The notes: generated by a model from the sequence alone, not told the origin. A DNA stretch of 64,000 nucleotides from Streptococcus sp. 29896 (GCF_032594915.1 NZ_CP118733.1:868001-932000), one strand, 5' to 3'; counted from the stretch's first letter, positions 17,358 through 26,791 are shown. Made by a program: numbers and translations.

Positions 17358-18881
17358 ATGGACAATAGAAAAAAAGGGGTCATTCTGTCTTATCTTTATC
17401 TGGTGATACAAACTGTAGTTAATCTTATCTATGTACCAATGGTGCTGAATTTATTAGGTAAGAGTGAGTATGGACTATACCAGTTGGTAGCTTCCGTATT
17501 TGCTTATATATCTATATTTGAAGCAAGTATATCAAGTGGAGTTTTGAGATATTACTGCAATGTAAATGTGAGTGGAGATACCAAGAAAAAAGAAAATATT
17601 CTTGCAATAGCAAGAATCATTTATCGCATTTTATCAGTAATTATTGTAGTGGTTGGTTTGGTAGGAATTCATTTCTTTCGAATATACTTTAAAAACTCGT
17701 TGACAGAAGCTGAATTAAATGAAAGCTCGATCATGTTGGTGATACTCATTATTAATATGATTGTTACAATGTCAAATGCGATTTACCTAGCAACTATAAA
17801 TGCCCACGAACGATTCGCGGTATTAAAAATACTTGCCATTATTGTACAACTGATGCAACCAATCATTTGTGCATTTGTTTTGGTTAGATTCCCGTATGCT
17901 ATGTCAATAACAGTTATTCAATTATTATTGAATTGTATGGTTTCTATCTATCGTTTTTATTACAGTAGAACAGTCTTGTCTGTTACTGTACGTCTTCATG
18001 AATTTGATTCAAATTTGGCTAAAAATATCATTTTATTTGCTAGCAGTATTCTTTTGGCTAGTATTGCAGATCAAATTTTTTGGAGGGCGGATCAAATACT
18101 TCTAGGTAAAATGTATAGTACTACTGTCGTTGCAGTATATTCAATTGGCGCTCAAATTTATACGAATTTTAGTTTTGTAGGAACAGCCATTTCTTCAGTA
18201 TTTTTTCCGAAGTTAAGTTTCCTTTTTTCACAGAAAAATGGTATTGAAAAGATTTCGGAATTATTTATTCAGGTCGGGCGTATCTCATTTCAAGTGGTAT
18301 TTTTGGTCTTAACTGCTTTCTATATTTTTGGTAAGGAGTTTATTAGTTTCTGGGTTGGAAAGTACTACATGGAGGCCTACTATATCGCTATGCTTATATT
18401 GGTGCCTTTTACAATTGACATAATTCAAAATCTAGGTCTATCCATTTTGCAAGTTGTCAATAAGTATAACTTTAGGGCGAAAATGTATTTCGTTTCTGCA
18501 ATTGCGAATGTTTTTACGACATATTTCATGGCTCGCACTTGGGGTGGAATTGGTGCTGCTGCATCGACAGGTATGACAATGTTTGTTACAAGTGGTCTCA
18601 TTCTAAATATTTATTATCAAAAGATAATAAAATTAAATGTAGTACTATTTTGGAAAAATATTTTATTGATTTTTGTTAAATTGTTGCCAGTTGTTGTGAT
18701 TTCATATCTTGGGAATGAAATGATTCAACTACCAGAAACTGCTATCTTTCTCATAATAAAAATGTCCCTCTATTCCATCTTTTATTTCTCAGTTCTTTAT
18801 TTACTTGTAATGAGTGATGAAGAAAAAAATATATTGAAAGGGATAGTTAGTAGTATCAAATTCCGACGATATAAATCCTAA
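17358..18881 (+). CDS. wzx: Wzx-type lipid-linked repeat unit flippase (locus 1)
   Basis: This 507-residue MATE/MOP-superfamily membrane protein has about 14 helices. The opening GVILSYLYLVIQTVVNLIYV and the first loop LLGKSEYGLYQLV are typical of capsule flippases. It would turn the undecaprenyl-linked repeat unit across the membrane for Wzy. The nearest Shine-Dalgarno (AGGAG, about 17340-17344) is 13 bases before the ATG, longer than ideal, so translation may be modest. It is the last gene of locus 1 and ends just before a strong bidirectional terminator. Confidence 0.88.
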   Translation: MDNRKKGVILSYLYLVIQTVVNLIYVPMVLNLLGKSEYGLYQLVASVFAYISIFEASISSGVLRYYCNVNVSGDTKKKENILAIARIIYRILSVIIVVVGLVGIHFFRIYFKNSLTEAELNESSIMLVILIINMIVTMSNAIYLATINAHERFAVLKILAIIVQLMQPIICAFVLVRFPYAMSITVIQLLLNCMVSIYRFYYSRTVLSVTVRLHEFDSNLAKNIILFASSILLASIADQIFWRADQILLGKMYSTTVVAVYSIGAQIYTNFSFVGTAISSVFFPKLSFLFSQKNGIEKISELFIQVGRISFQVVFLVLTAFYIFGKEFISFWVGKYYMEAYYIAMLILVPFTIDIIQNLGLSILQVVNKYNFRAKMYFVSAIANVFTTYFMARTWGGIGAAASTGMTMFVTSGLILNIYYQKIIKLNVVLFWKNILLIFVKLLPVVVISYLGNEMIQLPETAIFLIIKMSLYSIFYFSVLYLLVMSDEEKNILKGIVSSIKFRRYKS

Positions 18882-18932
18882 AAAACACCGCTAGTCTTTC
18901 CCAAGTGGATGGGGGCTGGCGGTGTTTTTATT
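18882..18932. terminator. bidirectional terminator closing locus 1
   Basis: A 13-bp stem (18882-18894 with 18916-18928, one G-T pair) is flanked by A-tract and T-tract, so it serves both wzx (plus) and the convergent glycosyltransferase gene (minus). Confidence 0.85.
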
Positions 18933-18937
18933 ATAGA

Positions 18938-19876
18938 TTATTTTTGGGTGAGTCGGTGGATGAGGCGGGCTAGAGAAAAGTTGGCTGGAAGGAGGTAGGC
19001 TTTGATATAGTAGCGATGCCAGGGGTATTCGTCTTTATAAAAGGTCGAGAGATACGGGTTCTTCCGATAGTTGAGGTCGTTCAGTTCTTGAACGGCATTT
19101 TTGTAGGTTTGATGGTCGTTGATTTTAACAGCTGTTGCAACCAGTTGCAGGAGATCTTCGATAACCTTAAAGGTAAAGTAGTCCTTGTATGCGGGATTTC
19201 GTTCTCCCATAATACGGTTGTTTTCTTTTGATTCGATATTAATTCGAGGGTTTGGTGTTGTACTGAGTGAGCCATCTCGTGAGCGGTATACATATAGTTT
19301 TTCAGGAACTGTAACAATTTTTTTTGCTTGAATCATCAATTCGAAAAAGATTCCTTCTCCCATGCCTGGTAAAAATGAAAATTGAATTTGGTCAATTAGT
19401 GCTTTAGAGACAATTCGACTAGTTGGTTGGGTATTATGATATATGTCTTTTAATTGAGGTTTGCCATTGATTGGTTTGTACCAAACGGATTTTTTTTGTC
19501 CGTTAGAAGAAAATGTATCCGTATCACACAAGACAATATCAGCGGATTCTTCAATTGCCTTTTGATACAGTTTTTCGAACATTTCAGGTTTGACATAGTC
19601 ATCCGAATCAACAAATGCTAGAAAATCCCCTTGAGCTTGCTGTATTCCAAGATTTCTAGCTAAACCAACTCCAGAATTTTCTTCCAAAGCAATCACCTGG
19701 ATGCGATCGTCTATTGCAGCTTGCTGGTTCATTATGGTTAATGATTGATCTCTTGAAGCGTCATCTACAAGTATGATTTGTATATCTTGAAGTGTCTGAT
19801 TTCGAAGTGAGAGGATACATTCTTCCAAGTAGGGTTCGGTATTGTAAACTGGTACAATGATTGAGACTTTTGACAT
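18938..19876 (-). CDS. Glycosyltransferase family 2, on the opposite strand between the loci
   Basis: This is a 312-residue GT-A enzyme with VSIIVPVYNTEPYLEECIL, IILVDDASRDQSL, GLARNLGIQQAQG and LAFVDSDDYV. I start it at 19876, where AGAGGA lies 6 bases upstream; a further ATG at 19894 is upstream of that binding site. It is convergent with wzx of locus 1 and divergent from the fused kinase gene of locus 2, so it belongs to neither main operon. It may act for either polymer. The C-terminal region is charged, with HRYYIKAYLLPANFSLARL as a possible membrane-contact helix. Confidence 0.85.
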   Translation of the reverse strand: MSKVSIIVPVYNTEPYLEECILSLRNQTLQDIQIILVDDASRDQSLTIMNQQAAIDDRIQVIALEENSGVGLARNLGIQQAQGDFLAFVDSDDYVKPEMFEKLYQKAIEESADIVLCDTDTFSSNGQKKSVWYKPINGKPQLKDIYHNTQPTSRIVSKALIDQIQFSFLPGMGEGIFFELMIQAKKIVTVPEKLYVYRSRDGSLSTTPNPRINIESKENNRIMGERNPAYKDYFTFKVIEDLLQLVATAVKINDHQTYKNAVQELNDLNYRKNPYLSTFYKDEYPWHRYYIKAYLLPANFSLARLIHRLTQK

Positions 19877-19991
19877 GTTTTTTCCTCTTTTCATTCGGGT
19901 TTTCTTGTATTATATCACATGAAAAAAGAACATAGCTTTTAAATGAATTGAGGAGCGAAAATTACTTTTATTATATTTTTTCAAGCCTTAA

Positions 19992-20000
19992 TGGTATAAT
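19992..20000 (+). promoter_or_regulatory. promoter of polysaccharide locus 2
   Basis: A consensus extended -10, TGGTATAAT, has no convincing -35. GGGGGATAAAG lies just before the ATG at 20048. Confidence 0.65.
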
Positions 20001-20047
20001 GAGGTGCTAAGGAACAGACGTTTCAAAACAAAAAATGGGGGATAAAG

Positions 20048-21418
20048 ATGGACAAGGAGCTTAGTTTAATTGCGATAGTAAAATTAGTAAAAGAGAAGTT
20101 GAGATGGATTGTCTTGACGATTGTAGTTTTTGTTGTGGCAGCTGTCTTCTACAGTACAGCAGTTGCAAAACCCTTATATAGCTCTTCAGCTGAGTTGTTG
20201 GTTAGTCCAAAGGCAACGGATAATCTTCAGTTGACCTTGAACCAGTTGCAAACCAACTCAAAGTTGATTCAGACATATGAAAGTATCATCTTTTCGGACG
20301 ATATTTTGACATTGGTAAATAGTGAGGTTTCAACTTCCTATTCGAACCAAGAACTTAGAAATAAAATCAAGGTTGTGACAGAGGATGAATCACAAACTTT
20401 TGCGATTAGTGTTACAGATACTTCTCCAGAAACTGCTGCCGAGATTGCAAATACTGTGTCAGCGATTTTTCAATCTAAACTGGATGATTATTATTCTTCA
20501 AACCTAGAAATCAAAGTAATATCAGCTGCCAAGCCTTCAACGAATCAAGTTTCGCCAATTATTTCACGAAATATCTTTTTTGCAGCAGTATTGGCAACTG
20601 TGGTCAGTTCTTTTGTTATTATTTTGCTTGAGTTGTTGAGTCCAACGATAAAGGGGACGGCTATTCTATCAACTTTTTCTTGGTTGGAATTAGGAAATGT
20701 AAGTCTTTCACCTCTTCAAATGGAGGTAAGGGGTGCAACAAAGGAACATCCAAAATCAGGCTTATTCAATAAAAAATCAACTCAAAAATCTATTTCATTG
20801 GACAATATTGAAGGGATAAAAACCAAGTTACAGACGCAACTAGATAAGAATGCTGTAAAGACCTTTTTGATTAGTTCGGCTGAAAGTGGGACAGGAAAGA
20901 CAACTCTTGCAATGTATCTGGCAAATAGTCTTGCAAATAATGGGAAAAAAGTGTTGTTGGTAGATGCCAATCTTCGAAATCCATCACTCGATCGGATTTA
21001 CAAACTGTCAAATAAGGTAGGTTTATTTAGTTACTTGCAAAATGGAGGGGAACTTGGGATCCAAGCTATTCAAGGATCTTCTTTATTTGTTTTACCAAGT
21101 GGGCCAAAGTTTTCAGCAGTTTCTCAGATTTTGACTTCTGAGAAGTTACCAACCTTGTTGGCGGATTTAGAGAAGCATTTTGATGTGATTCTCTTTGATT
21201 CTGCAGCTTTAAATGGTGTACCAGATGCTCAGATTTTGGCTACAAAAATTCGAAACCTTGTCATGCTTGTCAAACAAGATGGAACACGGATTGATGACTT
21301 AATTGAAGCGAATCGTTTTCTGGAAAGTTATCAAATTGAAGTACTAGGCTATGTCTTTGATGGTACTGTCCGTGAAAGAGAAGGCGCCCTCCAGCAGTTG
21401 TTTTATAAAGTGAACTAG
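20048..21418 (+). CDS. Fused chain-length regulator and BY-kinase-like protein with degenerate kinase motifs
   Basis: The 456-residue protein fuses a Wzz-type half (helices at about 17-40 and 178-202) to a CpsD-like P-loop domain (about 250-456), the single-chain layout of Gram-negative Wzc. Walker A is good (SGTGKTT, Lys 284). Walker A' reads VLLVDANLR, so the second aspartate of D-x-D is Asn 308. Walker B reads VILFDSAAL, so the conserved proline three residues after Asp 384 is gone. The C-terminus (QQLFYKVN) lacks a tyrosine cluster. It therefore looks like a co-polymerase with a nucleotide-binding module but weak or no tyrosine-kinase activity. It starts locus 2. Confidence 0.85.
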   Translation: MDKELSLIAIVKLVKEKLRWIVLTIVVFVVAAVFYSTAVAKPLYSSSAELLVSPKATDNLQLTLNQLQTNSKLIQTYESIIFSDDILTLVNSEVSTSYSNQELRNKIKVVTEDESQTFAISVTDTSPETAAEIANTVSAIFQSKLDDYYSSNLEIKVISAAKPSTNQVSPIISRNIFFAAVLATVVSSFVIILLELLSPTIKGTAILSTFSWLELGNVSLSPLQMEVRGATKEHPKSGLFNKKSTQKSISLDNIEGIKTKLQTQLDKNAVKTFLISSAESGTGKTTLAMYLANSLANNGKKVLLVDANLRNPSLDRIYKLSNKVGLFSYLQNGGELGIQAIQGSSLFVLPSGPKFSAVSQILTSEKLPTLLADLEKHFDVILFDSAALNGVPDAQILATKIRNLVMLVKQDGTRIDDLIEANRFLESYQIEVLGYVFDGTVREREGALQQLFYKVN

Positions 21419-21428
21419 GGGAGGACTT

Positions 21429-22631
21429 ATGAAAGAAAGAGACAGCAAGCAGTGGGATCTATTTTTCTTTTATCTCAGTCTTATTATCTACCCGTTTAAT
21501 GTCTTGCTTTCTGCTGTTTTGAGAACAACTGGTTTTGATTTTTTTGCATCAAAAACCATTTTTGTCTGCTATGGAATCGTTTATCTTGTTTTCTTTTTCA
21601 TTCTTTTCCGCTATCCCATATCCTTGAAGCGACTTTCCAGTATGTTTTTCATCTATTTGGTCTATTATATTTTTTATTTAACTAGTCCAACTGAAATGAA
21701 ATACCGTTATTTGGATGTGGATATGGTTATGATTTATCTGTTCTATCTTCCCTATTCGGTGCTAATACTATCTAGAATACAGGATATTTCTCAACTATTC
21801 ACAAATAGTATCGTTGAATATTTCAACGGCTTTCTGATTATCGCCTCTTTTCTGGTGAAATTTATATTAAAAGATCAGACAGGTTATATGGTCTATTCCT
21901 ATAATCTCTTGCCAATTTGGATTTTATTTTCATTTCGAATGATTCAAAAACCAAACCTTGTTCGATTAGCAATATTCGGAATTTTGGTACTGGAAGGTGT
22001 AATCTATGGTGCTCGTGGGCCGTTGATTTGGTTATTCATCAGTTTAATTACCTACGCTATCTTGCATTGGATCGAGAATCAAGTACAGATTCGGCTTTCT
22101 ATTCGATCAATTCAATCTGGCTTAATGATTTTTTTGGGGACAGTTGGCTTTTTCTTTGTTCTCTATCAAATACTCTCAAGTTTAAATATTGCTCAAAGTT
22201 ATATTTTGAATCGTATTGAAACAGGTGTTTTGGTGCAAAGTACTGGCCGTGATAGCATGATTGATATTGCAGTGCAATATATTTTTGAGGAGATGGGTTT
22301 AAAAATCAATGGAGTTTTCTTCGATCGTACGCTGATGCCTGGCAATGTCTATGTTCACAATTTATTTTTGGAAATAGTACTTTCCTTTGGTTGGTTGTTT
22401 GGGATTCTCTTGCTTATTTTGTTAATGTATTTTATTATCATAACTTTTAAGGGATCCTCAATCTCAAATAAAAAGGTTGTTGTTTTTTTAAGCTCTACCT
22501 TTTTCTTGAAATACCTTTTGACAGGAAGCGTTTTTGAAGATTATACATTTATTATTTACCTTGCATTGATGTTCTCAGTCTATAAGCAAAATAAACCTGA
22601 TAAATTGGTTGTATATGAAATGAAAAGATAA
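21429..22631 (+). CDS. wzy: Wzy-type polymerase (locus 2)
   Basis: This 400-residue protein has about 10 membrane helices. It has the polymerase plan: an Arg-containing outside loop with EGVIYGARGPLIWLFIS, a second loop with VLVQSTGRDSMIDIAV, and the HNLFLEIVLSFGWLFG motif that parallels HNMYIEFYVTLGLIG of the locus 1 polymerase. It is clearly a different protein from that one. ATG 21429 follows AGGGGAGGACTT. The gene lies 10 bases after the fused kinase gene. It ends in a terminator shared with the convergent flippase gene. Confidence 0.82.
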   Translation: MKERDSKQWDLFFFYLSLIIYPFNVLLSAVLRTTGFDFFASKTIFVCYGIVYLVFFFILFRYPISLKRLSSMFFIYLVYYIFYLTSPTEMKYRYLDVDMVMIYLFYLPYSVLILSRIQDISQLFTNSIVEYFNGFLIIASFLVKFILKDQTGYMVYSYNLLPIWILFSFRMIQKPNLVRLAIFGILVLEGVIYGARGPLIWLFISLITYAILHWIENQVQIRLSIRSIQSGLMIFLGTVGFFFVLYQILSSLNIAQSYILNRIETGVLVQSTGRDSMIDIAVQYIFEEMGLKINGVFFDRTLMPGNVYVHNLFLEIVLSFGWLFGILLLILLMYFIIITFKGSSISNKKVVVFLSSTFFLKYLLTGSVFEDYTFIIYLALMFSVYKQNKPDKLVVYEMKR

Positions 22632-22664
22632 AAAAATAATGCCAAGACTATGGCATTATTTTTT
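22630..22664. terminator. bidirectional terminator between the convergent wzy and wzx genes of locus 2
   Basis: A-tract, TAATGCCA stem, short loop, TGGCATTA stem and T-tract. The hairpin includes the stop codons of both flanking genes. Confidence 0.85.
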
Positions 22665-24140
22665 TTGTGATAAATATGATTTGACCTGCTGTGGAAAAAC
22701 TATCCAGTTTAGTCCGAAACTGATAGCAAAAGTAATCAGGATGCTACAAGTTCCAAAGATAATCCAATGACTAAAATGCTGAACAACATTTGTAAATGGT
22801 AATAAGAGACAGTTTGAGAGTAAAAATACTCCTCCATCAACAAGTAGCTGGGTCCGAATGGTTTTGAAGGAAGATGTTAAGATGAACCGGTAACAATACC
22901 ATATGTAGTAAATCAAACTAAACAACAATGCAATTGCTGTGCCTGTTGCAACTCCAACAATTTGCCATTCAAAGACCAAAGTGAGTGACAATCCAAGATT
23001 CAATATTGCTTCGAAATAGGTTCCAAACTGAGTATTTTTAAAGTCGCCTTTGGAAAAGACAAGGGTACGGTAGGGTAACCTTAAGGCATAAAACAGGATT
23101 GCAAGTGTCATTAGGTAGCCAAAAACAGGTTGGTCATAATTAGCATCTGTAATTTTCTGGGTATAAAGAATAACAAAAGGGGTAACAAGTTGAAATGTAC
23201 TACTGATGAAAATGGTAGATGCGGTGTGTAAGAGCCATTCAATTTTATGGAATTGTCTTTGCAGAAGTTTCTGATCATCCATGTGAAGGGCACGTCCTAA
23301 AAATGGACGAAGGCCACTTGTCGCAGCGTTTAAAAACGTTTTAATACCCTGGAAAACGGTATTGTATACTGAGTAAACAGAAACTTGAGTTAGGCTGGCA
23401 AACATGGACAAAATGACAATATCAGTGCTCTCTTGGATAGTATAGGCGATGTGTTGACCTATACCATACCATTGTTGTTGAATCTGGTAATTCCGATCTC
23501 GAAGGTTTTTGGAAATCCCATAATGACGACGGACATAGTAGCTGATAAATATAGGAGGAAGGATAAAGACTAGTGCCGATGCAAGCTTTACTATAAGGAT
23601 AGTTTGTCCCGACTGAATCAAAACAATAGTAAGAAGCAGGTTTAGGATGTTGGCTGTACCTTGTAAGATTTCCTTGATATAAGCTTTTTGATCCGATCCA
23701 AGGATAACTTGACTGGTAATCCCTAGGAAAAATTGTAATAGGTGAGAGAGAGAAAGAACCAAAATCAAACCGACAATTTGACTTTGTGTGAATTTCCCAG
23801 AAAGGTTGGCAGGTAAAAAAAGACAAAGGCAAGCAATATAGATTAAAAGAGCAAAGCCAATTCTGTTAAAAAACACCTGCGATTTATAATAGATAGTCGA
23901 GAGGAGTGCGGTGTCTTTATGCAATAATGGTTTGTACATACTAGCTTGAATGACAGCGCCCATTCCTAAATCTAAGAGACTAATCAGGGTTAAATACTGA
24001 GAGATACTAGACATGAGTCCATTGACCTCGGACCCATAGGCAGTGATAAAAAGTCTTGGTAAAATAAGGCTACAAACAATAGAAATGACTTTATTTAGTA
24101 AGGAAATAAGGCCATTTATTTTTAGAGATTTTGTATTCAC
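22656..24140 (-). CDS. wzx: Wzx-type flippase (locus 2)
   Basis: This 494-residue MOP-superfamily flippase has about 12-14 membrane helices. Its opening, KINGLISLLNKVISIVCSLILPRLFI then AYGSEVNGLMSSISQYL, is characteristic of streptococcal and lactococcal repeat-unit transporters. The start is GTG at 24140, with GAAAGAAG about 10 bases upstream. The gene is on the strand opposite to wzy and the fused kinase gene, and is probably co-transcribed with the glycosyltransferase gene upstream of it (24245-25144). No strong promoter was seen in the 104-base gap between them. Confidence 0.88.
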   Translation of the reverse strand: MNTKSLKINGLISLLNKVISIVCSLILPRLFITAYGSEVNGLMSSISQYLTLISLLDLGMGAVIQASMYKPLLHKDTALLSTIYYKSQVFFNRIGFALLIYIACLCLFLPANLSGKFTQSQIVGLILVLSLSHLLQFFLGITSQVILGSDQKAYIKEILQGTANILNLLLTIVLIQSGQTILIVKLASALVFILPPIFISYYVRRHYGISKNLRDRNYQIQQQWYGIGQHIAYTIQESTDIVILSMFASLTQVSVYSVYNTVFQGIKTFLNAATSGLRPFLGRALHMDDQKLLQRQFHKIEWLLHTASTIFISSTFQLVTPFVILYTQKITDANYDQPVFGYLMTLAILFYALRLPYRTLVFSKGDFKNTQFGTYFEAILNLGLSLTLVFEWQIVGVATGTAIALLFSLIYYIWYCYRFILTSSFKTIRTQLLVDGGVFLLSNCLLLPFTNVVQHFSHWIIFGTCSILITFAISFGLNWIVFPQQVKSYLSQKK

Positions 24141-24244
24141 TAGGTTCTTCTTTCAAATAGGAAGTTTGGCTTCAATATCTTTGATATAGGTTAGGAATTT
24201 TGATACAATGAATTGAATAAGTAGTGATAATTAGTAATGATTTT

Positions 24245-25144
24245 CTATTTTGCGATAGTATTTTTTACAGAAAGTAAAGTTGCGAGAGCTGAATGTCCAA
24301 AAAGTGAAGTCACCCAATATAAAATTGGAACTGGTCTAGGTTTGATGGCAATAGATTGCTTAAGGTGAAGTCGAGTTTGTTTGAAATCACCTAACTTGAA
24401 ATAACGCATGGCAAGATAGTATTCTTGAAACGCTGTCAGTTCTTTAGATGGGATCAATTTTAGTTTGTCATTTAGTATCGTTGCCCTTTGTGAGACAATT
24501 GTATAGCCTTGAATGACCTTGTTTGGATTTTTTGAGATACTGTCTTCCTGAACTTCATAGATAACAAGGTCTTCGGCGATTTTGTACCCCTTACTTACTT
24601 GAAGTAATTTCAGGTAAAGGTCCCAGTCTTGACAGCTCAACAGTTCCTGATCTAGACCTCCAACTTGAAGGAAAAGTGTTTTTCGAACCAACAAAGTTGA
24701 AAAACCACCCAAGTTATTTTGTTTAATGGTTTCTTGTAGAGGTATGATTCCCTCAGGGAGAATATGAATGACTTTGGATCCAAAACCAGTCACTACAAAA
24801 CCAATGTCTTCCTGATTTTGTAAGATTTTTATCTGTTTTTCAAGTTTTGTAGGAAGAAAGAAGTCGTCGGAATCGAGAAAGGCAATGTATTCACCTTTTG
24901 AATGGCTAACGCCGATATTGCGACAGGTGTTGGCTCCACAGTTTTTTTTCAATGTAATGAGTTGGATACTGTCGAATTTCTTTTGTAAATTTTGAATGGT
25001 GTCAATCGAATGATCTGTCGAGCAATCATCGACAATAATGATTTCAATTGGAGAATAAGTTTGCCGCTGGATACTGTTGATAACCTGCTCAATCAGATGT
25101 CCCCTGTTGTAGTTTGGAATTACTACGGAAATTAATGGATTCAT
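24245..25144 (-). CDS. Glycosyltransferase family 2 (locus 2, minus strand)
   Basis: This is a 299-residue GT-A enzyme. The N-terminal domain shows ISVVIPNYNRGHLIEQVI, EIIIVDDCSTDHSI, NTCRNIGVSHSKGEYI and AFLDSDDFF. The middle carries GGLDQELLSCQDWDLYLKL, the acceptor-side ED/QDWD motif. I start it at 25144, where AGAAAGAAG precedes the ATG by 5 bases. The frame is open for 52 more codons upstream, but that stretch is low-complexity and overlaps the divergent promoter area and the neighbour's start. The C-terminal 60 residues include repeat-like basic helices. Confidence 0.85.
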   Translation of the reverse strand: MNPLISVVIPNYNRGHLIEQVINSIQRQTYSPIEIIIVDDCSTDHSIDTIQNLQKKFDSIQLITLKKNCGANTCRNIGVSHSKGEYIAFLDSDDFFLPTKLEKQIKILQNQEDIGFVVTGFGSKVIHILPEGIIPLQETIKQNNLGGFSTLLVRKTLFLQVGGLDQELLSCQDWDLYLKLLQVSKGYKIAEDLVIYEVQEDSISKNPNKVIQGYTIVSQRATILNDKLKLIPSKELTAFQEYYLAMRYFKLGDFKQTRLHLKQSIAIKPRPVPILYWVTSLFGHSALATLLSVKNTIAK

Positions 25145-25228
25145 GGAATCTTCTTTCTGTTTGTATTTGAACTTTATCTTACTACATACTTGTCTATTTT
25201 TCAAATAATACTCTATGAAGGATTTAGA
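25145..25228. promoter_or_regulatory. 84-base divergent intergenic region
   Basis: This AT-rich gap lies between two divergent glycosyltransferase genes and must hold promoters for both. No hexamer pair with good spacing could be assigned on either strand. Confidence 0.35.
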
Positions 25229-25999
25229 ATGACCCAAATAAAAGATATACCGCTTGTCAGTGTGATTATCCCCATGTACAACGCAGAGAAATTTATTCAA
25301 GAAACGTTACATTCCGTTCTTGCTCAAACCTATCCGGCTTTCGAAGTGATTGTAGTGGATGATCGATCAAATGACGATTCTGTTTTACTTGTACAGGCAA
25401 TGATAGAAACTGACAGTCGCATTCGTTTTTTGCAAAATAAGGTTAATGCAGGTGTTGCAGTAGCAAGAAATGCAGGAGTGGCAGCTGCGCGTGGGCGTTT
25501 TATAAGTTTTTTAGATGCTGATGACCTTTGGTTGCCCAATAAATTGGCCAAGCAAGTGGATTTTATGTTACAACAGGGGCATGCATTTACATTTTCCTCC
25601 TACCAATTTGCAGATGAAAATGGCCGACCAATCAAATCGCCTGTTCATGTTCCCAGTAAAATTTCCTATCAAGAGGCTTTGAGAAATCATACCATTTGGA
25701 CTTCAACTGTTATGCTGGATTTGGAGCAATTGACCAAATCACAAATTGAAATGCCTAATGTCAGAAAAGGGCAAGATACTGCAACCTGGTGGAAAGTTTT
25801 AAAAGTGACAGGACATGCTTATAGCATCGATGAAGTGCTCTCGTTGTATAGAAGAACGCCAGCGTCACTATCTGCAAATAAATTTGCAGCTATCAAGCGA
25901 ACTTGGAACCTCTTTCGAAATGTTGAAGGTTTGACGCTTGGGCAGACCATTTTACCTTTTTTGGGTTACGCCTTTCATGCGATAAAGAGAAGAATATAA
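25229..25999 (+). CDS. Glycosyltransferase family 2 (locus 2, plus strand)
   Basis: This is a 256-residue GT-A enzyme with LVSVIIPMYNAEKFIQETL, EVIVVDDRSNDDSV, VARNAGVAAARGRFI and SFLDADDLW, and then KGQDTATWWKVL in the acceptor part. It is of the short, soluble or membrane-associated type seen in streptococcal capsule loci (WcaA-like). The ATG at 25229 has GAAGGA 6 bases upstream and is preferred over an earlier in-frame TTG at 25190, which has no binding site. It is divergent from a related family 2 gene and is followed 9 bases later by the next gene. Confidence 0.85.
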   Translation: MTQIKDIPLVSVIIPMYNAEKFIQETLHSVLAQTYPAFEVIVVDDRSNDDSVLLVQAMIETDSRIRFLQNKVNAGVAVARNAGVAAARGRFISFLDADDLWLPNKLAKQVDFMLQQGHAFTFSSYQFADENGRPIKSPVHVPSKISYQEALRNHTIWTSTVMLDLEQLTKSQIEMPNVRKGQDTATWWKVLKVTGHAYSIDEVLSLYRRTPASLSANKFAAIKRTWNLFRNVEGLTLGQTILPFLGYAFHAIKRRI

Positions 26000-26008
26000 G
26001 GAGAACTC

Positions 26009-26791
26009 ATGGTTGTACTTGTTGCGACATTGGATTATGAAAATGTCGATCAGCTTATTGATGAAATGAATCTTTCTACAGTTGATTCAATTGTGATTCA
26101 TCAAACACGAGCTGAAAGAAAGGAAACGGTCCTTGAGCAAAGGGAGAAAGCTAAGATTGTTTACAGTCAAGGTCTAGGCTTAAGTGTCAGTCGAAATGAG
26201 GCCCTGTCTTATGCGGAGAATGATGCAATTTGCCAAGTTGCCGATGATGATTTGGTCTTTGTGGACAATTACCAAGAAATCGTCTCACGTGCCTATAAAG
26301 AATTCCCTGATGCTGATATTATTGTTTTTTATGTTGATTTTGAAAACCATGCCATAAGTAGACCTAGGCTTTCAAAAGGAAGGCTTTCCTACTTAGATGC
26401 CATGCGTGTATCATCTGTTCAGATTTCTTTTAAAAAATCAAGCTTTACAAAAGTTGGTTTATCTTTTGATGAACGTTTTGGGATCGGGGCCCAATATGGT
26501 TCAGGAGAAGAAACCATTTTACTGTTTGATGCCCTTGGCAAGGGGTTAAAACTATACAGTTATCCAGAAAAAATAGCCAGCCTAAGGGACAGGGAATCCC
26601 ATTGGGATCGTTCCAACACACCGGAAAATTGCCGGAAACGGGGAGCTATTTACAAACGAATGACAAGGAGATGGTACTGGCTGTTGATTCTTCAATTTGC
26701 CATTCGAAAACGAAAAATGATGCTACCAGAAATATCAATGTTTAAGAACATATACTATATGCTACAGGGAGCAAGAAACTTCTCTAGGTAA
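26009..26791 (+). CDS. Glycosyltransferase (family 2-like, GT-A) of locus 2
   Basis: This 260-residue protein has a GT-A-like N-terminus that lacks the usual first strand motif: it opens VVLVATLDYENVDQLIDEM. It then shows VYSQGLGLSVSRNEALSYA, with the same logic as the ARN-xG-xxxA motif, and ICQVADDDLVFVDNY, a likely DxD metal site. The C-terminal half contains FGIGAQYGSGEET and a basic helix YKRMTRRWYWLLILQFAIRKRK, probably for membrane contact. AGGAG at 25999-26003 supports the start. It probably adds one sugar of the second polymer; the donor is unknown. Confidence 0.75.
   Translation: MVVLVATLDYENVDQLIDEMNLSTVDSIVIHQTRAERKETVLEQREKAKIVYSQGLGLSVSRNEALSYAENDAICQVADDDLVFVDNYQEIVSRAYKEFPDADIIVFYVDFENHAISRPRLSKGRLSYLDAMRVSSVQISFKKSSFTKVGLSFDERFGIGAQYGSGEETILLFDALGKGLKLYSYPEKIASLRDRESHWDRSNTPENCRKRGAIYKRMTRRWYWLLILQFAIRKRKMMLPEISMFKNIYYMLQGARNFSR

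Noticed and set aside
25145-25300. 52-residue N-terminal extension of the minus-strand glycosyltransferase
   Set aside because: It overlaps the divergent gene's start region. The internal ATG has a good binding site and matches the GT2 opening.
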